A stretch of 64,000 bases of DNA from CAJCJE01 sp035948315. GTDB lineage: Bacteria > Actinomycetota > Actinomycetes > Mycobacteriales > Pseudonocardiaceae. Shown piece after piece: positions 24,533-33,321 of the stretch (position 1 is its first letter; every line of letters starts with the position of its first letter). The stretch covers positions 6,270 through 70,269 of the forward strand of contig DASZJG010000019.1 of the NCBI GenBank assembly GCA_035948315.1, read 5' to 3'. Made by a program: the position numbers and the translations under genes. The notes beneath the pieces are model-generated. The model was not told the DNA's origin and made no database searches. It saw only the letters and a list, made by a program, of their open reading frames with translations.

Positions 24533-25260
24533 TGCCGACGACCGAAACCGAAGCTCCTGAGTACGGGACCACCGTTCGCTCGGTGGATGTGCGTACGCCC
24601 AGCGGCGAGGTCACCGGGCAGGTCGACCTGCCGGCCGACCTCTTCGACGTGCAGGCGAACATCCCGCTGATGCACCAGGTCGTCATCGCCCAGCAGGCCG
24701 CGGCCCGCCAGGGCACGCACGCGACCAAGACCCGCGGCAACGTCTCCGGTGGTGGCAAGAAGCCCTACCGGCAGAAGGGCACCGGCCGCGCCCGCCAGGG
24801 TTCGACCCGCGCACCGCAGTTCGTCGGCGGTGGCGTCGTGCATGGCCCCCAGCCGCGCGACTACAGCCAGCGGACGCCCAAGAAGATGAAGGCCGCCGCC
24901 CTGCGTGGCGCCCTCTCCGACCGGGCCCGCAACGAGCGGATCCACATCTTCACCGGTCTCGTCGAGGGCGAGAAGCCCTCCACCAAGTCAGCCCGCGAGG
25001 TGCTGAAGCTGGTGTCGGAGACGCAGAAGTCCCTGGTCGTGCTGACCCACGCGGACGAGCTCGGCCTGCTCTCGGTGCGCAACCTCGCCGGGGCACACGT
25101 GCTCACCGTGGACCAGCTCAACACCTACGACGTGCTCCTCAACGACCACGTGGTGTTCACCAAGGACGCGTTCGACGCGCTGCTGGCCGGTCCGGCCCGC
25201 GGTCGCTCCGGCAAGGGCGTCGCGAGCTCCACCGAGGTTGAGCTGGAGGCAGGCGAATGA
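24532..25260 (+). CDS. rplD: 50S ribosomal protein L4
   Basis: 242 residues from the ATG at 24532, which coincides with the rplC stop; an open frame reaching back into rplC is ignored. The exit-tunnel loop KKPYRQKGTGRARQGSTRAP, associated with macrolide binding, is intact. It has an N-terminal extension of about 25 residues and a charged C-terminal tail, common in actinobacteria. Overlaps rplW by 4 bases. Confidence 0.97.
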   Translation: MPTTETEAPEYGTTVRSVDVRTPSGEVTGQVDLPADLFDVQANIPLMHQVVIAQQAAARQGTHATKTRGNVSGGGKKPYRQKGTGRARQGSTRAPQFVGGGVVHGPQPRDYSQRTPKKMKAAALRGALSDRARNERIHIFTGLVEGEKPSTKSAREVLKLVSETQKSLVVLTHADELGLLSVRNLAGAHVLTVDQLNTYDVLLNDHVVFTKDAFDALLAGPARGRSGKGVASSTEVELEAGE

Positions 25261-25556
25261 TCCCCGACCCGCGCGACATCCTCATCGCGCCAGTGGTCTC
25301 CGAGAAGTCCTACGGGCTTCTCGAGGAGAGCAAGTACACGTTCCTGGTGGCACCGCAGGCCAACAAGACCGAGATCAAGATCGCGGTCGAGAAGGTGTTC
25401 GGCGTCAAGGTTGTCAGTGTCAACACCATCAACCGCCAGGGCAAGCGCAAGCGCACTCGCGCCGGCTTCGCCAAGCGCAAGAACACCAAGCGCGCGATCG
25501 TGACCTTGTCCGCCGAAAGCAAGCCGATCGAGATCTTCGGCGGCCCGGCCGCGTAA
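25257..25556 (+). CDS. rplW: 50S ribosomal protein L23
   Basis: 99 residues, starting in an ATGA overlap with rplD. It contains IAPVVSEKSYGLLEE and the FGVKVVSVNTINRQGKRKR segment. L23 surrounds the exit tunnel and is the docking site of trigger factor and SRP. Confidence 0.97.
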   Translation: MIPDPRDILIAPVVSEKSYGLLEESKYTFLVAPQANKTEIKIAVEKVFGVKVVSVNTINRQGKRKRTRAGFAKRKNTKRAIVTLSAESKPIEIFGGPAA

Positions 25557-25573
25557 GGGACTGGAAAGCAGAC

Positions 25574-26413
25574 ATGGGTATCCGCAAGTACAAGCCGACT
25601 ACGCCGGGACGGCGTGGCTCGTCCGTCTCCGACTTCGCCGAGATCACTCGGTCGACGCCGGAGAAGTCGCTGCTGCGTCCGCTGCACGGCCACGGTGGCC
25701 GCAACGTGCACGGCAAGGTGACCACCCGGCACAAGGGTGGCGGCCACAAGCGCGCCTACCGCCTCATCGACTTCCGTCGGGCGGACAAGGACGGCGTGCC
25801 GGCCAAGGTCGCGCACATCGAGTACGACCCCAACCGCACCGCGCGCATCGCGCTGCTGCACTACGTCGACGGCGAGAAGCGCTACATCATCGCGCCGGAG
25901 AAGCTGCGCCAGGGCGACCGGATCGAGAACGGCCCCCGTGCCGACATCAAGCCGGGTAACAACCTGCCGCTGCGCAACATCCCGGTCGGCACCGTGGTGC
26001 ACGCCATCGAGCTGCGGCCCGGCGGCGGCGCCAAGATGGGCCGCTCGGCCGGTGCCAGCGTGCAGCTGGTCGCCAAGGACGGTCCGTACGCGCAGCTGCG
26101 CCTCCCCTCGGGTGAGGTGCGCAACGTGGACGTGCGCTGCCGCGCCACCATCGGCGCGGTCGGCAACTCCGACCACAGCAACATCAACTGGGGCAAGGCA
26201 GGCCGGATGCGGTGGAAGGGCAAGCGCCCGACCGTCCGTGGTGTCGCCATGAACCCGGTCGACCACCCGCACGGTGGTGGTGAGGGCAAGACCTCCGGTG
26301 GTCGCCACCCGGTGAACCCGAAGGGCAAGCCCGAGGGCCGCACCCGTAGCCGCAAGAAGGAATCCGACCGGATGATCGTCCGTCGGCGTCGCGCCGGTAA
26401 GAACAAGCGCTGA
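25574..26413 (+). CDS. rplB: 50S ribosomal protein L2
   Basis: 279 residues from the ATG at 25574 (MGIRKYKPTTPGRRGSSV); the frame is open earlier but overlaps rplW. The C-terminal MNPVDHPHGGGEGKTSGGRH carries the histidine near the peptidyl-transferase centre. L2 is needed for subunit association and tRNA binding. Confidence 0.98.
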   Translation: MGIRKYKPTTPGRRGSSVSDFAEITRSTPEKSLLRPLHGHGGRNVHGKVTTRHKGGGHKRAYRLIDFRRADKDGVPAKVAHIEYDPNRTARIALLHYVDGEKRYIIAPEKLRQGDRIENGPRADIKPGNNLPLRNIPVGTVVHAIELRPGGGAKMGRSAGASVQLVAKDGPYAQLRLPSGEVRNVDVRCRATIGAVGNSDHSNINWGKAGRMRWKGKRPTVRGVAMNPVDHPHGGGEGKTSGGRHPVNPKGKPEGRTRSRKKESDRMIVRRRRAGKNKR

Positions 26414-26434
26414 GCAGGAAGGGAGTGACAAGGA

Positions 26435-26716
26435 ATGCCACGTAGCCTGAAGAAGGGCCCGTTTGTCGACGACCACCTGCTCAAGAAGGTGGACGCCCTC
26501 AACGACGCCAACAAGAAGACGGTGATCAAGACCTGGTCCCGCCGGTCCACGATCATCCCGGACATGCTGGGTCACACGATCGCGGTGCACGACGGCCGCA
26601 AGCACGTCCCGGTGTTCATCTCCGAGGCCATGGTCGGTCACAAGCTGGGCGAGTTCGCCCCGACCCGCACCTTCAAGGGTCACATCAAGGACGACCGGAA
26701 GTCCCGCCGCCGCTGA
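26435..26716 (+). CDS. rpsS: 30S ribosomal protein S19
   Basis: 93 residues beginning MPRSLKKGPFVDDHLLKKVD, with GKHVPVFISEAMVGHKLGEF near the end. S19 forms a complex with S13 in the 30S head and binds near the A-site tRNA. Preceded by GGAAGGGAG. Confidence 0.98.
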   Translation: MPRSLKKGPFVDDHLLKKVDALNDANKKTVIKTWSRRSTIIPDMLGHTIAVHDGRKHVPVFISEAMVGHKLGEFAPTRTFKGHIKDDRKSRRR

Positions 26717-26764
26717 GAAGCGGTCTGACACGAACTAACCAGTAACGAGCAAGGGGTAGCAGAG

Positions 26765-27244
26765 ATGGGTAACGAAGCCGCCAGCGCGGAGGAACTGCCG
26801 CGCGCCGTGGCACGGGCCCGCTACGTCCACATGACGCCGATGAAGTCGCGTCGCGTGGTCGACCTGATCCGGGGCCGCAACGCCCAGGACGCCCTGGCCG
26901 TGCTCCAGTTCGCGCCGCAGGCCGCAAGCGGTCCGGTGGCGAAGGTGCTCGCCAGTGCGGTGGCCAATGCCGAGAACAACCTCAAGCTGGACCCGGAGAC
27001 CCTGTGGATCTCCGCGGCCTATGTCGACGAGGGCCCGACGCTGAAGCGTTTCCGGCCGCGTGCGCAGGGACGCACCTACCGGATCCGCAAGCGCACCAGC
27101 CACATCACCGTCGAGGTTGAGTCCCGGCCCAAGGTCAGCACGGCGCCCAGGAGCAAGGGCAGCAAGGCCAAGGCGCAGGGCAACAAGAATGCCAGTGCCA
27201 GCGCGGCCAGTACGGCCGGCGAGAGCCAGGAAGGGGCCCAGTAG
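26765..27244 (+). CDS. rplV: 50S ribosomal protein L22
   Basis: 159 residues. The core (ARYVHMTPMKSRRVVDLIRG, then RFRPRAQGRTYRIRKRTSHI with the tunnel hairpin) is standard. About 37 extra C-terminal Lys/Ala/Ser-rich residues form an actinobacterial extension. L22 lines the exit tunnel. Its stop overlaps the rpsC GTG by one base. Confidence 0.97.
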   Translation: MGNEAASAEELPRAVARARYVHMTPMKSRRVVDLIRGRNAQDALAVLQFAPQAASGPVAKVLASAVANAENNLKLDPETLWISAAYVDEGPTLKRFRPRAQGRTYRIRKRTSHITVEVESRPKVSTAPRSKGSKAKAQGNKNASASAASTAGESQEGAQ

Positions 27245-28116
27245 TGGGTCAGAAAATCAGCCCGCACGGGTTCCGACTGGGAATCACCACCGACTGGAAG
27301 TCGCGCTGGTACGCGGACAAGCAGTACGCGGAGTACGTGGCCGAGGATGTCAAGATCCGCAAGCTGCTCTCCAAGGGCATGGAGCGTGCCGGCATCTCCA
27401 AGGTGGAGATCGAGCGCACCCGCGAGCGGGTTCGCGTCGACATCCACACCGCGCGTCCGGGCATCGTCATCGGTCGCCGTGGCGCCGAGGCCGACCGCAT
27501 CCGCGGTGAGCTGGAGAAGCTCACCAACAAGCAGGTGCAGCTCAACATCCTTGAGGTGCGCAACCCCGAGTCGGACGCCCAGCTCGTCGCGCAGAGCGTG
27601 GCCGAGCAGCTGTCCAACCGGGTCGCGTTCCGTCGCGCCATGCGCAAGGCCATCCAGTCCTCGATGCGCTCCCCGCAGGTGAAGGGGATCAAGGTGCAGT
27701 GCGGCGGTCGTCTCGGCGGTGCCGAGATGTCGCGCTCCGAGCAGTACCACGAGGGCCGGGTGCCGCTGCACACGCTGCGCGCGGACATCGACTACGGCTT
27801 CTTCGAGGCTCGCACCACCTTCGGCCGCATCGGCGTGAAGGTCTGGATCTACAAGGGCGAGGTCGTCGGCGGCATCAGCGCCCGGCGCGAGCGGGACGCG
27901 GCTGCCGAGCAGCGCAACCAGCAGTCTCGCCCGGGTCGCGAGGGCGGCGGCCGCGGTGACCGCGGTGACCGGCCGAGCAGGCCGCGTCGCTCCGGTGCGT
28001 CCGGTACCACCCCGACCAGCACCGAGGCCGGCCGCGCAGCGGCTGCCGAGGCCGCTGCCGCGGTGGAGACCAACCCCGAGGCCACCACGCCCAAGACGGA
28101 AAACGGGGAGGGCTGA
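27244..28116 (+). CDS. rpsC: 30S ribosomal protein S3
   Basis: 290 residues from a GTG. The KH domain (RPGIVIGRRGAEADRIRGEL) and the C-terminal S3 domain (QSSMRSPQVKGIKVQCGGRL) are intact. The last 75 residues are an Arg/Gly then Ala/Thr/Glu-rich disordered tail, longer than in E. coli (233 residues). S3 lines the mRNA entry channel and contributes to helicase activity. Confidence 0.97.
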   Translation: MGQKISPHGFRLGITTDWKSRWYADKQYAEYVAEDVKIRKLLSKGMERAGISKVEIERTRERVRVDIHTARPGIVIGRRGAEADRIRGELEKLTNKQVQLNILEVRNPESDAQLVAQSVAEQLSNRVAFRRAMRKAIQSSMRSPQVKGIKVQCGGRLGGAEMSRSEQYHEGRVPLHTLRADIDYGFFEARTTFGRIGVKVWIYKGEVVGGISARRERDAAAEQRNQQSRPGREGGGRGDRGDRPSRPRRSGASGTTPTSTEAGRAAAAEAAAAVETNPEATTPKTENGEG

Positions 28117-28119
28117 GAA

Positions 28120-28539
28120 GTGCTGATCCCACGCAAGGTCAAGCACCGCAAGCAGCACCACCCGAGCCGGTCGGGCGCTGCCAAGGGCGGCACCAGGGTC
28201 ACCTTCGGCGAGTACGGCATCCAGGCGCTGGAGCCGGCCTACGTGACCAACCGGCAGATCGAGTCGGCTCGTATCGCGATCAACCGGCACATCCGTCGTG
28301 GCGGCAAGGTCTGGATCAACATCTTCCCGGACCGTCCGCTGACCAAGAAGCCGGCGGAAACCCGCATGGGTTCCGGTAAGGGTTCGCCCGAGTACTGGAT
28401 CGCCAACGTCAAGCCGGGTCGGGTGCTGTTCGAGATGACCTTCCCGAACGAGACCGTGGCTCGCGAGGCCCTCCGCCGCGCGATCCACAAGCTGCCGATG
28501 AAGTGCCGCATCGTCACGCGAGAGGGTGGTGACTTCTGA
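28120..28539 (+). CDS. rplP: 50S ribosomal protein L16
   Basis: 139 residues from a GTG (MLIPRKVKHRKQHHPSRSG). Contains KVWINIFPDRPLTKKPAETR and MGSGKGSPEYWIANVKPGRV. L16 organises the A-site region of the 50S. Its TGA overlaps the rpmC start (TGATG). Confidence 0.98.
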   Translation: MLIPRKVKHRKQHHPSRSGAAKGGTRVTFGEYGIQALEPAYVTNRQIESARIAINRHIRRGGKVWINIFPDRPLTKKPAETRMGSGKGSPEYWIANVKPGRVLFEMTFPNETVAREALRRAIHKLPMKCRIVTREGGDF

Positions 28540-28802
28540 TGGCTGCGAGTGCGACTTCCGCCGCGGCGGACCTGCGCCAGCTGCAGGACGACGAGCTGGT
28601 GCTGCGTCTGCGCGAGGCCAAGGAGGAGCTGTTCAACCTCCGTTTCCAGATGGCCACCGGCCAGCTGGAGAACAACCGCCGGCTGCGTACCGTGCGGCAC
28701 GACATCGCACGGATCTACACCGTGATGCGGGAGCGGGAGCTGGGTCTCTCGGTTTCCCCGGACGAAGCGGCCGTTGAGGCCAGTGGTGAGGGCGCGGCAT
28801 GA
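28539..28802 (+). CDS. rpmC: 50S ribosomal protein L29
   Basis: 87 residues: a two-helix protein (LRQLQDDELVLRLREAKEEL, then FNLRFQMATGQLENNRRLR). An acidic C-terminal tail makes it somewhat longer than in E. coli. L29 lies at the exit-tunnel rim beside L23. ATGA overlap with rpsQ. Confidence 0.97.
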   Translation: MAASATSAAADLRQLQDDELVLRLREAKEELFNLRFQMATGQLENNRRLRTVRHDIARIYTVMRERELGLSVSPDEAAVEASGEGAA

Positions 28803-29083
28803 GCGAAGTAACGGAAGCGACCGAGCAGGAGACCCGCAACAACCGCAAGGTGCGCGTGGGCTACGTCGTCTCGGACAAGATGAACAAGACCATCGTGGTC
28901 GAACTCGAGGACCGCAAGAAGCACCCGCTCTACGGCAAGGTCCTGCGCTCCACCACCAAGGTGAAGGCGCACGACGAGGCCAACACCGCGGGTGTCGGCG
29001 ACCGGGTGCAGATCATGGAGACCCGTCCGCTGTCGGCGACCAAGCGCTGGCGGCTGGTGGAGATCCTCGAGAAGGCCAAGTAA
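28799..29083 (+). CDS. rpsQ: 30S ribosomal protein S17
   Basis: 94 residues with the OB-fold core (RVGYVVSDKMNKTIVVELE, then RVQIMETRPLSATKRWRLVE). It is a primary 16S rRNA-binding protein. Begins in a 4-base overlap with rpmC and is followed by a 63-base spacer before rplN, where the spc block starts. Confidence 0.97.
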   Translation: MSEVTEATEQETRNNRKVRVGYVVSDKMNKTIVVELEDRKKHPLYGKVLRSTTKVKAHDEANTAGVGDRVQIMETRPLSATKRWRLVEILEKAK

Positions 29084-29146
29084 GCAACAAGGACCGAGCC
29101 CGTTCAGGTCGGAAATCTGGCGGGCCGTAAGGGTCAGGAGTTAGCA

Positions 29147-29515
29147 GTGATTCAGCAGGAGTCGCGACTGCGTGTCGCCGACAACACCGGTGCGAAGGAA
29201 ATCCTTTGCATCCGGGTGCTCGGCGGTTCCGCGCGGCGCTACGCCGGTATCGGCGACATCATCGTCGCCACGGTGAAGGACGCCATCCCCGGCGCGGGCG
29301 TCAAAAAGGGCGACGTGGTCAAGGCCGTCATCGTTCGTACGGTCAAGGAGCGGCGTCGTCCGGACGGCTCCTACATCCGCTTCGACGAGAACGCCGCGGT
29401 GCTCATCAAGAACGACAACGAGCCGCGTGGCACCCGCATCTTCGGGCCGGTCGGCCGCGAGCTGCGCGAGAAGAAGTTCATGAAGATCATCTCGCTCGCT
29501 CCGGAGGTGCTGTGA
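29147..29515 (+). CDS. rplN: 50S ribosomal protein L14
   Basis: 122 residues from a GTG with GTCAGGAG upstream (MIQQESRLRVADNTGAKEIL). The full-length conserved core ends FMKIISLAPEVL. L14 contacts the 30S subunit and is the binding site of RsfS. Confidence 0.98.
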   Translation: MIQQESRLRVADNTGAKEILCIRVLGGSARRYAGIGDIIVATVKDAIPGAGVKKGDVVKAVIVRTVKERRRPDGSYIRFDENAAVLIKNDNEPRGTRIFGPVGRELREKKFMKIISLAPEVL

Positions 29516-29517
29516 GC

Positions 29518-29832
29518 ATGAAGGTCAAGAAGGGCGACACGGTCGTCGTCATCTCGGGCAAGGACAAGGGCGCCAAGGGCAAGGTCATTCAGGCCTACCC
29601 GGACAGCCAGCGGGTCCTCGTCGAGGGCGTGAACCGGATCAAGAAGCACACCAAGATCAGCCAGACCCAGCGCGGCGCCCAGACCGGCGGCATCGTGACC
29701 CAGGAGGCGTCCATCCACGTGAGCAACGTGATGGTGGTCGACTCCGACGGCAAGCCGACCCGCGTCGGCTACCGGGAGAACGATGAGGGGAAGCGCGTGC
29801 GCGTCTCCAAGCGCAACGGCAAGGACATCTGA
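29518..29832 (+). CDS. rplX: 50S ribosomal protein L24
   Basis: 104 residues from the ATG at 29518, two bases after the rplN stop. The KOW motif is clear (KKGDTVVVISGKDKGAKGKV). L24 starts 50S assembly. A longer frame through rplN is not real. Confidence 0.97.
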   Translation: MKVKKGDTVVVISGKDKGAKGKVIQAYPDSQRVLVEGVNRIKKHTKISQTQRGAQTGGIVTQEASIHVSNVMVVDSDGKPTRVGYRENDEGKRVRVSKRNGKDI

Positions 29833-29835
29833 GCC

Positions 29836-30396
29836 ATGACGACTACTACAGAAGCTCCCCGCCTCAAGGCCCGCTACCGCGCGGAGATCGCTGGCGACCT
29901 GCGTAAGCAGTTCAACTACGCCAACGTCATGCAGATCCCGGGCGTGGTCAAGGTCGTCGTGAACATGGGCGTCGGCGACGCCGCCCGCGACGGCAAGCTG
30001 ATCGAGGGCGCGGTTCGCGACCTGTCCACCATCACCGGCCAGCGGCCGGAGGTGCGCAAGGCCCGCAAGTCCATCGCCCAGTTCAAGCTGCGCGAGGGCA
30101 TGCCGATCGGTGCGCGGGCGACCCTGCGCGGCGACCGGATGTGGGAGTTCCTCGACCGCCTGCTGACCATCGCACTGCCGCGTATCCGCGACTTCCGCGG
30201 CCTGTCGCCCAAGCAGTTCGACGGCAACGGCAACTACACGTTCGGTCTCAACGAGCAGTCGATGTTCCACGAGATCGACCCTGACTCCATCGATCGGCCG
30301 AGGGGCATGGACATCACCGTTGTCACCTCCGCGACCACAGACGACGAGGGGCGGGCGCTGCTCAAGGCGCTCGGCTTCCCGTTCAAGGAGAACTGA
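29836..30396 (+). CDS. rplE: 50S ribosomal protein L5
   Basis: 186 residues. Contains YANVMQIPGVVKVVVNMGVG and the RDFRGLSPKQFDGNGNYTFG loop. L5 binds 5S rRNA and contacts P-site tRNA and S13. Confidence 0.98.
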   Translation: MTTTTEAPRLKARYRAEIAGDLRKQFNYANVMQIPGVVKVVVNMGVGDAARDGKLIEGAVRDLSTITGQRPEVRKARKSIAQFKLREGMPIGARATLRGDRMWEFLDRLLTIALPRIRDFRGLSPKQFDGNGNYTFGLNEQSMFHEIDPDSIDRPRGMDITVVTSATTDDEGRALLKALGFPFKEN

Positions 30397-30398
30397 GA

Positions 30399-30584
30399 AT
30401 GGCGAAGAAGGCCCTGGTCATCAAGGCTGCGTCCAAGCCCAAGTTCAAGGTGCGCGGCTACACCCGCTGCCAGCGCTGCGGGCGTCCGCACGCCGTGTAC
30501 CGCAAGTTCGGCCTGTGCCGCGTGTGCCTTCGCGAGATGGCACACCGGGGCGAGCTGCCCGGTGTGAGCAAGTCCAGCTGGTAA
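30399..30584 (+). CDS. rpsN: 30S ribosomal protein S14, zinc-binding type
   Basis: 61 residues, the short form with four zinc-binding cysteines in two CxxC pairs (YTRCQRCGRPH, then LCRVCLREMAHRG). This is the housekeeping zinc-containing paralog (type Z). A zinc-free paralog, if the genome has one, is not in this window. Confidence 0.98.
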   Translation: MAKKALVIKAASKPKFKVRGYTRCQRCGRPHAVYRKFGLCRVCLREMAHRGELPGVSKSSW

Positions 30585-30658
30585 GCACCAGAACTTCCAC
30601 TTCGCCGTAGGCCCGATCTGACAAGGGAACCGCGGCGAGAAAGGTTGACAAGGTCACC

Positions 30659-31057
30659 ATGACGATGACCGATCCGATCGCAGACATGCTGACGCGTCTG
30701 CGCAACGGCAATTCCGCCTATCACGACGAGGTGGTGATGCCGCACTCGAAGCTGAAGTCGCACATCGCCGAGATCCTCAAGCGTGAGGGCTACATCTCCG
30801 GCTTCCGTGCCGAGCAGGGCGAGAAGGGCAAGAACCTGATCGTCGAGCTCAAGTACGGCCCGAACCGTGAGCGCAGCATCGCGGGCCTGCGCCGGGTGTC
30901 CAAGCCCGGCCTGCGGGTGTACGCGAAGTCCACCAACCTGCCCAAGGTGCTCGGTGGACTCGGTGTCGCGATCATTTCGACGTCCGGTGGTCTGGTGACC
31001 GACCGGCAGGCTAACAAGCAGGGTGTGGGCGGGGAAGTCCTCGCCTACGTCTGGTGA
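30659..31057 (+). CDS. rpsH: 30S ribosomal protein S8
   Basis: 132 residues (MTMTDPIADMLTRLRNGNSA, ending GVGGEVLAYVW). It binds 16S rRNA helix 21 and, in E. coli, represses the spc operon by binding near rplE. Possible binding sites were not tested here. Confidence 0.98.
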   Translation: MTMTDPIADMLTRLRNGNSAYHDEVVMPHSKLKSHIAEILKREGYISGFRAEQGEKGKNLIVELKYGPNRERSIAGLRRVSKPGLRVYAKSTNLPKVLGGLGVAIISTSGGLVTDRQANKQGVGGEVLAYVW

Positions 31058-31076
31058 GAAAGGAGGAGGACTAGCT

Positions 31077-31616
31077 ATGTCGCGTATCGGAAAGCTGCCG
31101 ATCACTGTCCCCTCCGGGGTCGACGTGACGATCGAAGGCTCCCTGGTGAGCGTGAAGGGCCCCAAGGGCACCCTCTCGCACACCCTCGCCGACCCGATCA
31201 CCATCGAGCGGCAGGAGGACGGCACCCTCGCCGTGCTCCGTCCCAACGACGAGCGCCGCAGCCGTTCGCTGCACGGCCTCTCGCGCACCCTGGTCAACAA
31301 CATGATCATCGGCGTGACGCAGGGCTACGAGAAGAAGATGGAAATCCACGGCGTCGGTTACCGCGTGATCGCCAAGGGCCGCGACCTCGAGTTCGCTCTT
31401 GGTTACAGCCACTCGGTGCCGGTTCCCGCCCCGGAGGGCATCTCCTTCGCCGTCGAGACCCCGACCCGCTTCAGCGTGGCCGGCATCGACAAGCAGCAGG
31501 TCGGCGAGGTCGCCGCCAACATCCGCAAGCTGCGCAAGCCCGACCCGTACAAGGGCAAGGGCGTGCGCTACTCGGGTGAGAAGATCCGCCGCAAGGTCGG
31601 AAAGACGGGTAAGTGA
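31077..31616 (+). CDS. rplF: 50S ribosomal protein L6
   Basis: 179 residues from the ATG at 31077, which has AAGGAGGAGGA about 6 bases upstream. Two homologous alpha/beta domains are visible, ending PYKGKGVRYSGEKIRRKVGK. L6 lies near the factor-binding centre. Confidence 0.98.
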   Translation: MSRIGKLPITVPSGVDVTIEGSLVSVKGPKGTLSHTLADPITIERQEDGTLAVLRPNDERRSRSLHGLSRTLVNNMIIGVTQGYEKKMEIHGVGYRVIAKGRDLEFALGYSHSVPVPAPEGISFAVETPTRFSVAGIDKQQVGEVAANIRKLRKPDPYKGKGVRYSGEKIRRKVGKTGK

Positions 31617-31618
31617 TC

Positions 31619-32020
31619 ATGGCTGAGACGACTACTGCCAAGAAGAAGCGCGTTGGCAAGGACGTGTCGACGACTCGTCGGATCGCCCGCGCCCGTCGGC
31701 ACTTCCGGCTTCGCAAGAAGATCAGCGGCTCCCCGGAGCGTCCCCGCCTGGTCGTGAACCGGTCCTCGCGGCACATCGTCGCGCAGATCGTGGACGACCT
31801 GGCCGGCCGGACGCTGGCCACGGCGTCCAGCCTTGAGGCGGACGTCCGCGCCGAGTCCGGCGACAAGAAGGCCAGGGCCGCCAAGGTCGGTGCCCTCGTC
31901 GCTGCTCGGGCCAAGGACGCCGGCATCGCCAAGGTCGTCTTCGACCGGGGTGGCTACGACTACCACGGTCGGATCGCGGCGCTCGCCGACGCGGCCCGCG
32001 AGGCCGGGCTGGAGTTCTGA
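31619..32020 (+). CDS. rplR: 50S ribosomal protein L18
   Basis: 133 residues from the ATG at 31619; a GTG at 31613 overlapping the rplF stop adds two residues. Contains RRHFRLRKKISGSPERPRL and FDRGGYDYHGRIAALADAAR. L18 binds 5S rRNA. Confidence 0.97.
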   Translation: MAETTTAKKKRVGKDVSTTRRIARARRHFRLRKKISGSPERPRLVVNRSSRHIVAQIVDDLAGRTLATASSLEADVRAESGDKKARAAKVGALVAARAKDAGIAKVVFDRGGYDYHGRIAALADAAREAGLEF

Positions 32021-32060
32021 TTCTTATGCAGCACATCAACAGGAACGAGAGGGACGCCTG

Positions 32061-32696
32061 ATGCCGGGACGTACACGGCAGTTCGGCGGCGGCCAGGGCG
32101 GTCAGGGCAACAACGAGCGCGGTGAGCGCCGGGACCGTCGGGATCGCCGCGACAACAGCCGCGGCGGGGCGGCCCAGGAAAAGACCCCGCACCTGGAGAA
32201 GGTCGTCGCGATCAACCGCGTCGCCAAGGTCGTCAAGGGTGGTCGGCGCTTCAGCTTCACCGCGCTGGTCGTCGTCGGCGACGGTGACGGCATGGTCGGC
32301 GTCGGCTACGGCAAGGCCAAGGAAGTTCCCGCCGCCATCGCCAAGGGCGTCGAGGAAGCCAAGAAGAGCTTCTTCCGCGTCCCGCGCATCGGTGGCACCA
32401 TCCCGCACCCGATCCAGGGTGAGGCCGCTGCCGGTGTCGTGATGCTTCGTCCGGCCAGTGCCGGTACCGGTGTCATCGCCGGTGGCCCGGTGCGTGCCGT
32501 GCTGGAGTGCGCGGGCGTGCACGACGTGCTGAGCAAGTCGCTGGGCAGCGACAACGCCATCAACGTGGTGCACGCGACCGTGGCCGCGCTCAAGGGCCTG
32601 CAACGGCCCGAAGAGGTCGCCGCACGCCGTGGCCTTCCGCTCGAAGACGTCGCCCCGGCCGCCATGCTGCGGACCAGGGCCGGACAGGGGGCGTGA
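32061..32696 (+). CDS. rpsE: 30S ribosomal protein S5
   Basis: 211 residues from the ATG at 32061 (GAGAGGGA upstream). An N-terminal Arg/Gly/Asp-rich extension of about 40 residues precedes the core (LEKVVAINRVAKVVKGGRRF, then GDGDGMVGVGYGKAKEVPAA). S5 affects decoding accuracy and is a spectinomycin-resistance site; the KVVKGGRRFS loop is normal. Confidence 0.97.
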   Translation: MPGRTRQFGGGQGGQGNNERGERRDRRDRRDNSRGGAAQEKTPHLEKVVAINRVAKVVKGGRRFSFTALVVVGDGDGMVGVGYGKAKEVPAAIAKGVEEAKKSFFRVPRIGGTIPHPIQGEAAAGVVMLRPASAGTGVIAGGPVRAVLECAGVHDVLSKSLGSDNAINVVHATVAALKGLQRPEEVAARRGLPLEDVAPAAMLRTRAGQGA

Positions 32697-32698
32697 GC

Positions 32699-32878
32699 AT
32701 GAGTCAGCTCAAGGTGACCCAGGTCCGGAGCAAGATCGGCACCAAGCGCAACCACCGCGAGTCGCTGCGGACGCTCGGCCTGCACAAGATCAGCCAGTCG
32801 GTCGTTCGTGAGGACAGCCCCCAGGTCCGCGGTCTGATTCACACCGTGCGGCACCTGGTGACCGTCGAGGAGATCTGA
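32699..32878 (+). CDS. rpmD: 50S ribosomal protein L30
   Basis: 59 residues (MSQLKVTQVRSKIGTKRNHR, ending RHLVTVEEI). Its TGA overlaps the ATG of rplO. The start was taken at the ATG because the longer frame overlaps rpsE. Confidence 0.97.
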   Translation: MSQLKVTQVRSKIGTKRNHRESLRTLGLHKISQSVVREDSPQVRGLIHTVRHLVTVEEI

Positions 32879-33321
32879 TGACCATCAAGCTGCACCACCT
32901 GCGGCCCGCCCCGGGCGCCAAGACCGAGAAGATGCGTGTCGGTCGCGGTGAAGGCTCCAAGGGCAAGACCGCCGGTCGTGGTACCAAGGGCACCAAGGCC
33001 CGCAACACCGTGCGCATCGGTTTCGAGGGTGGGCAGATGCCCATCCACATGCGGCTGCCGAAGCTGCGTGGCTTCAAGAACCGCTTCCGCGTTGAGTTCC
33101 AGCCCGTCAACGTCGGTGACATCGCCCGGGTCTTCCCGGACGGCGGCACCATCGGCGTCGACGAGCTGGTCGCGAACGGCCTGGTCCGCAAGGGCAAGCT
33201 GGTGAAGGTGCTGGGCAACGGCGAGGTCGACGGCGTCAAGCTGGACGTCACCGCGAACGCGTTCTCCGGCAGCGCCAGCGAGAAGATCACCGCCGCGGGC
33301 GGCAGCGTCACCAAGCTGTAG
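32878..33321 (+). CDS. rplO: 50S ribosomal protein L15
   Basis: 147 residues with the Gly-rich start LRPAPGAKTEKMRVGRGEGS and FEGGQMPIHMRLPKLRGFKN. L15 is a late assembly protein. It closes this transcription block: a 12-bp-stem hairpin follows 16 bases later, so secY is probably in a separate unit. Confidence 0.98.
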   Translation: MTIKLHHLRPAPGAKTEKMRVGRGEGSKGKTAGRGTKGTKARNTVRIGFEGGQMPIHMRLPKLRGFKNRFRVEFQPVNVGDIARVFPDGGTIGVDELVANGLVRKGKLVKVLGNGEVDGVKLDVTANAFSGSASEKITAAGGSVTKL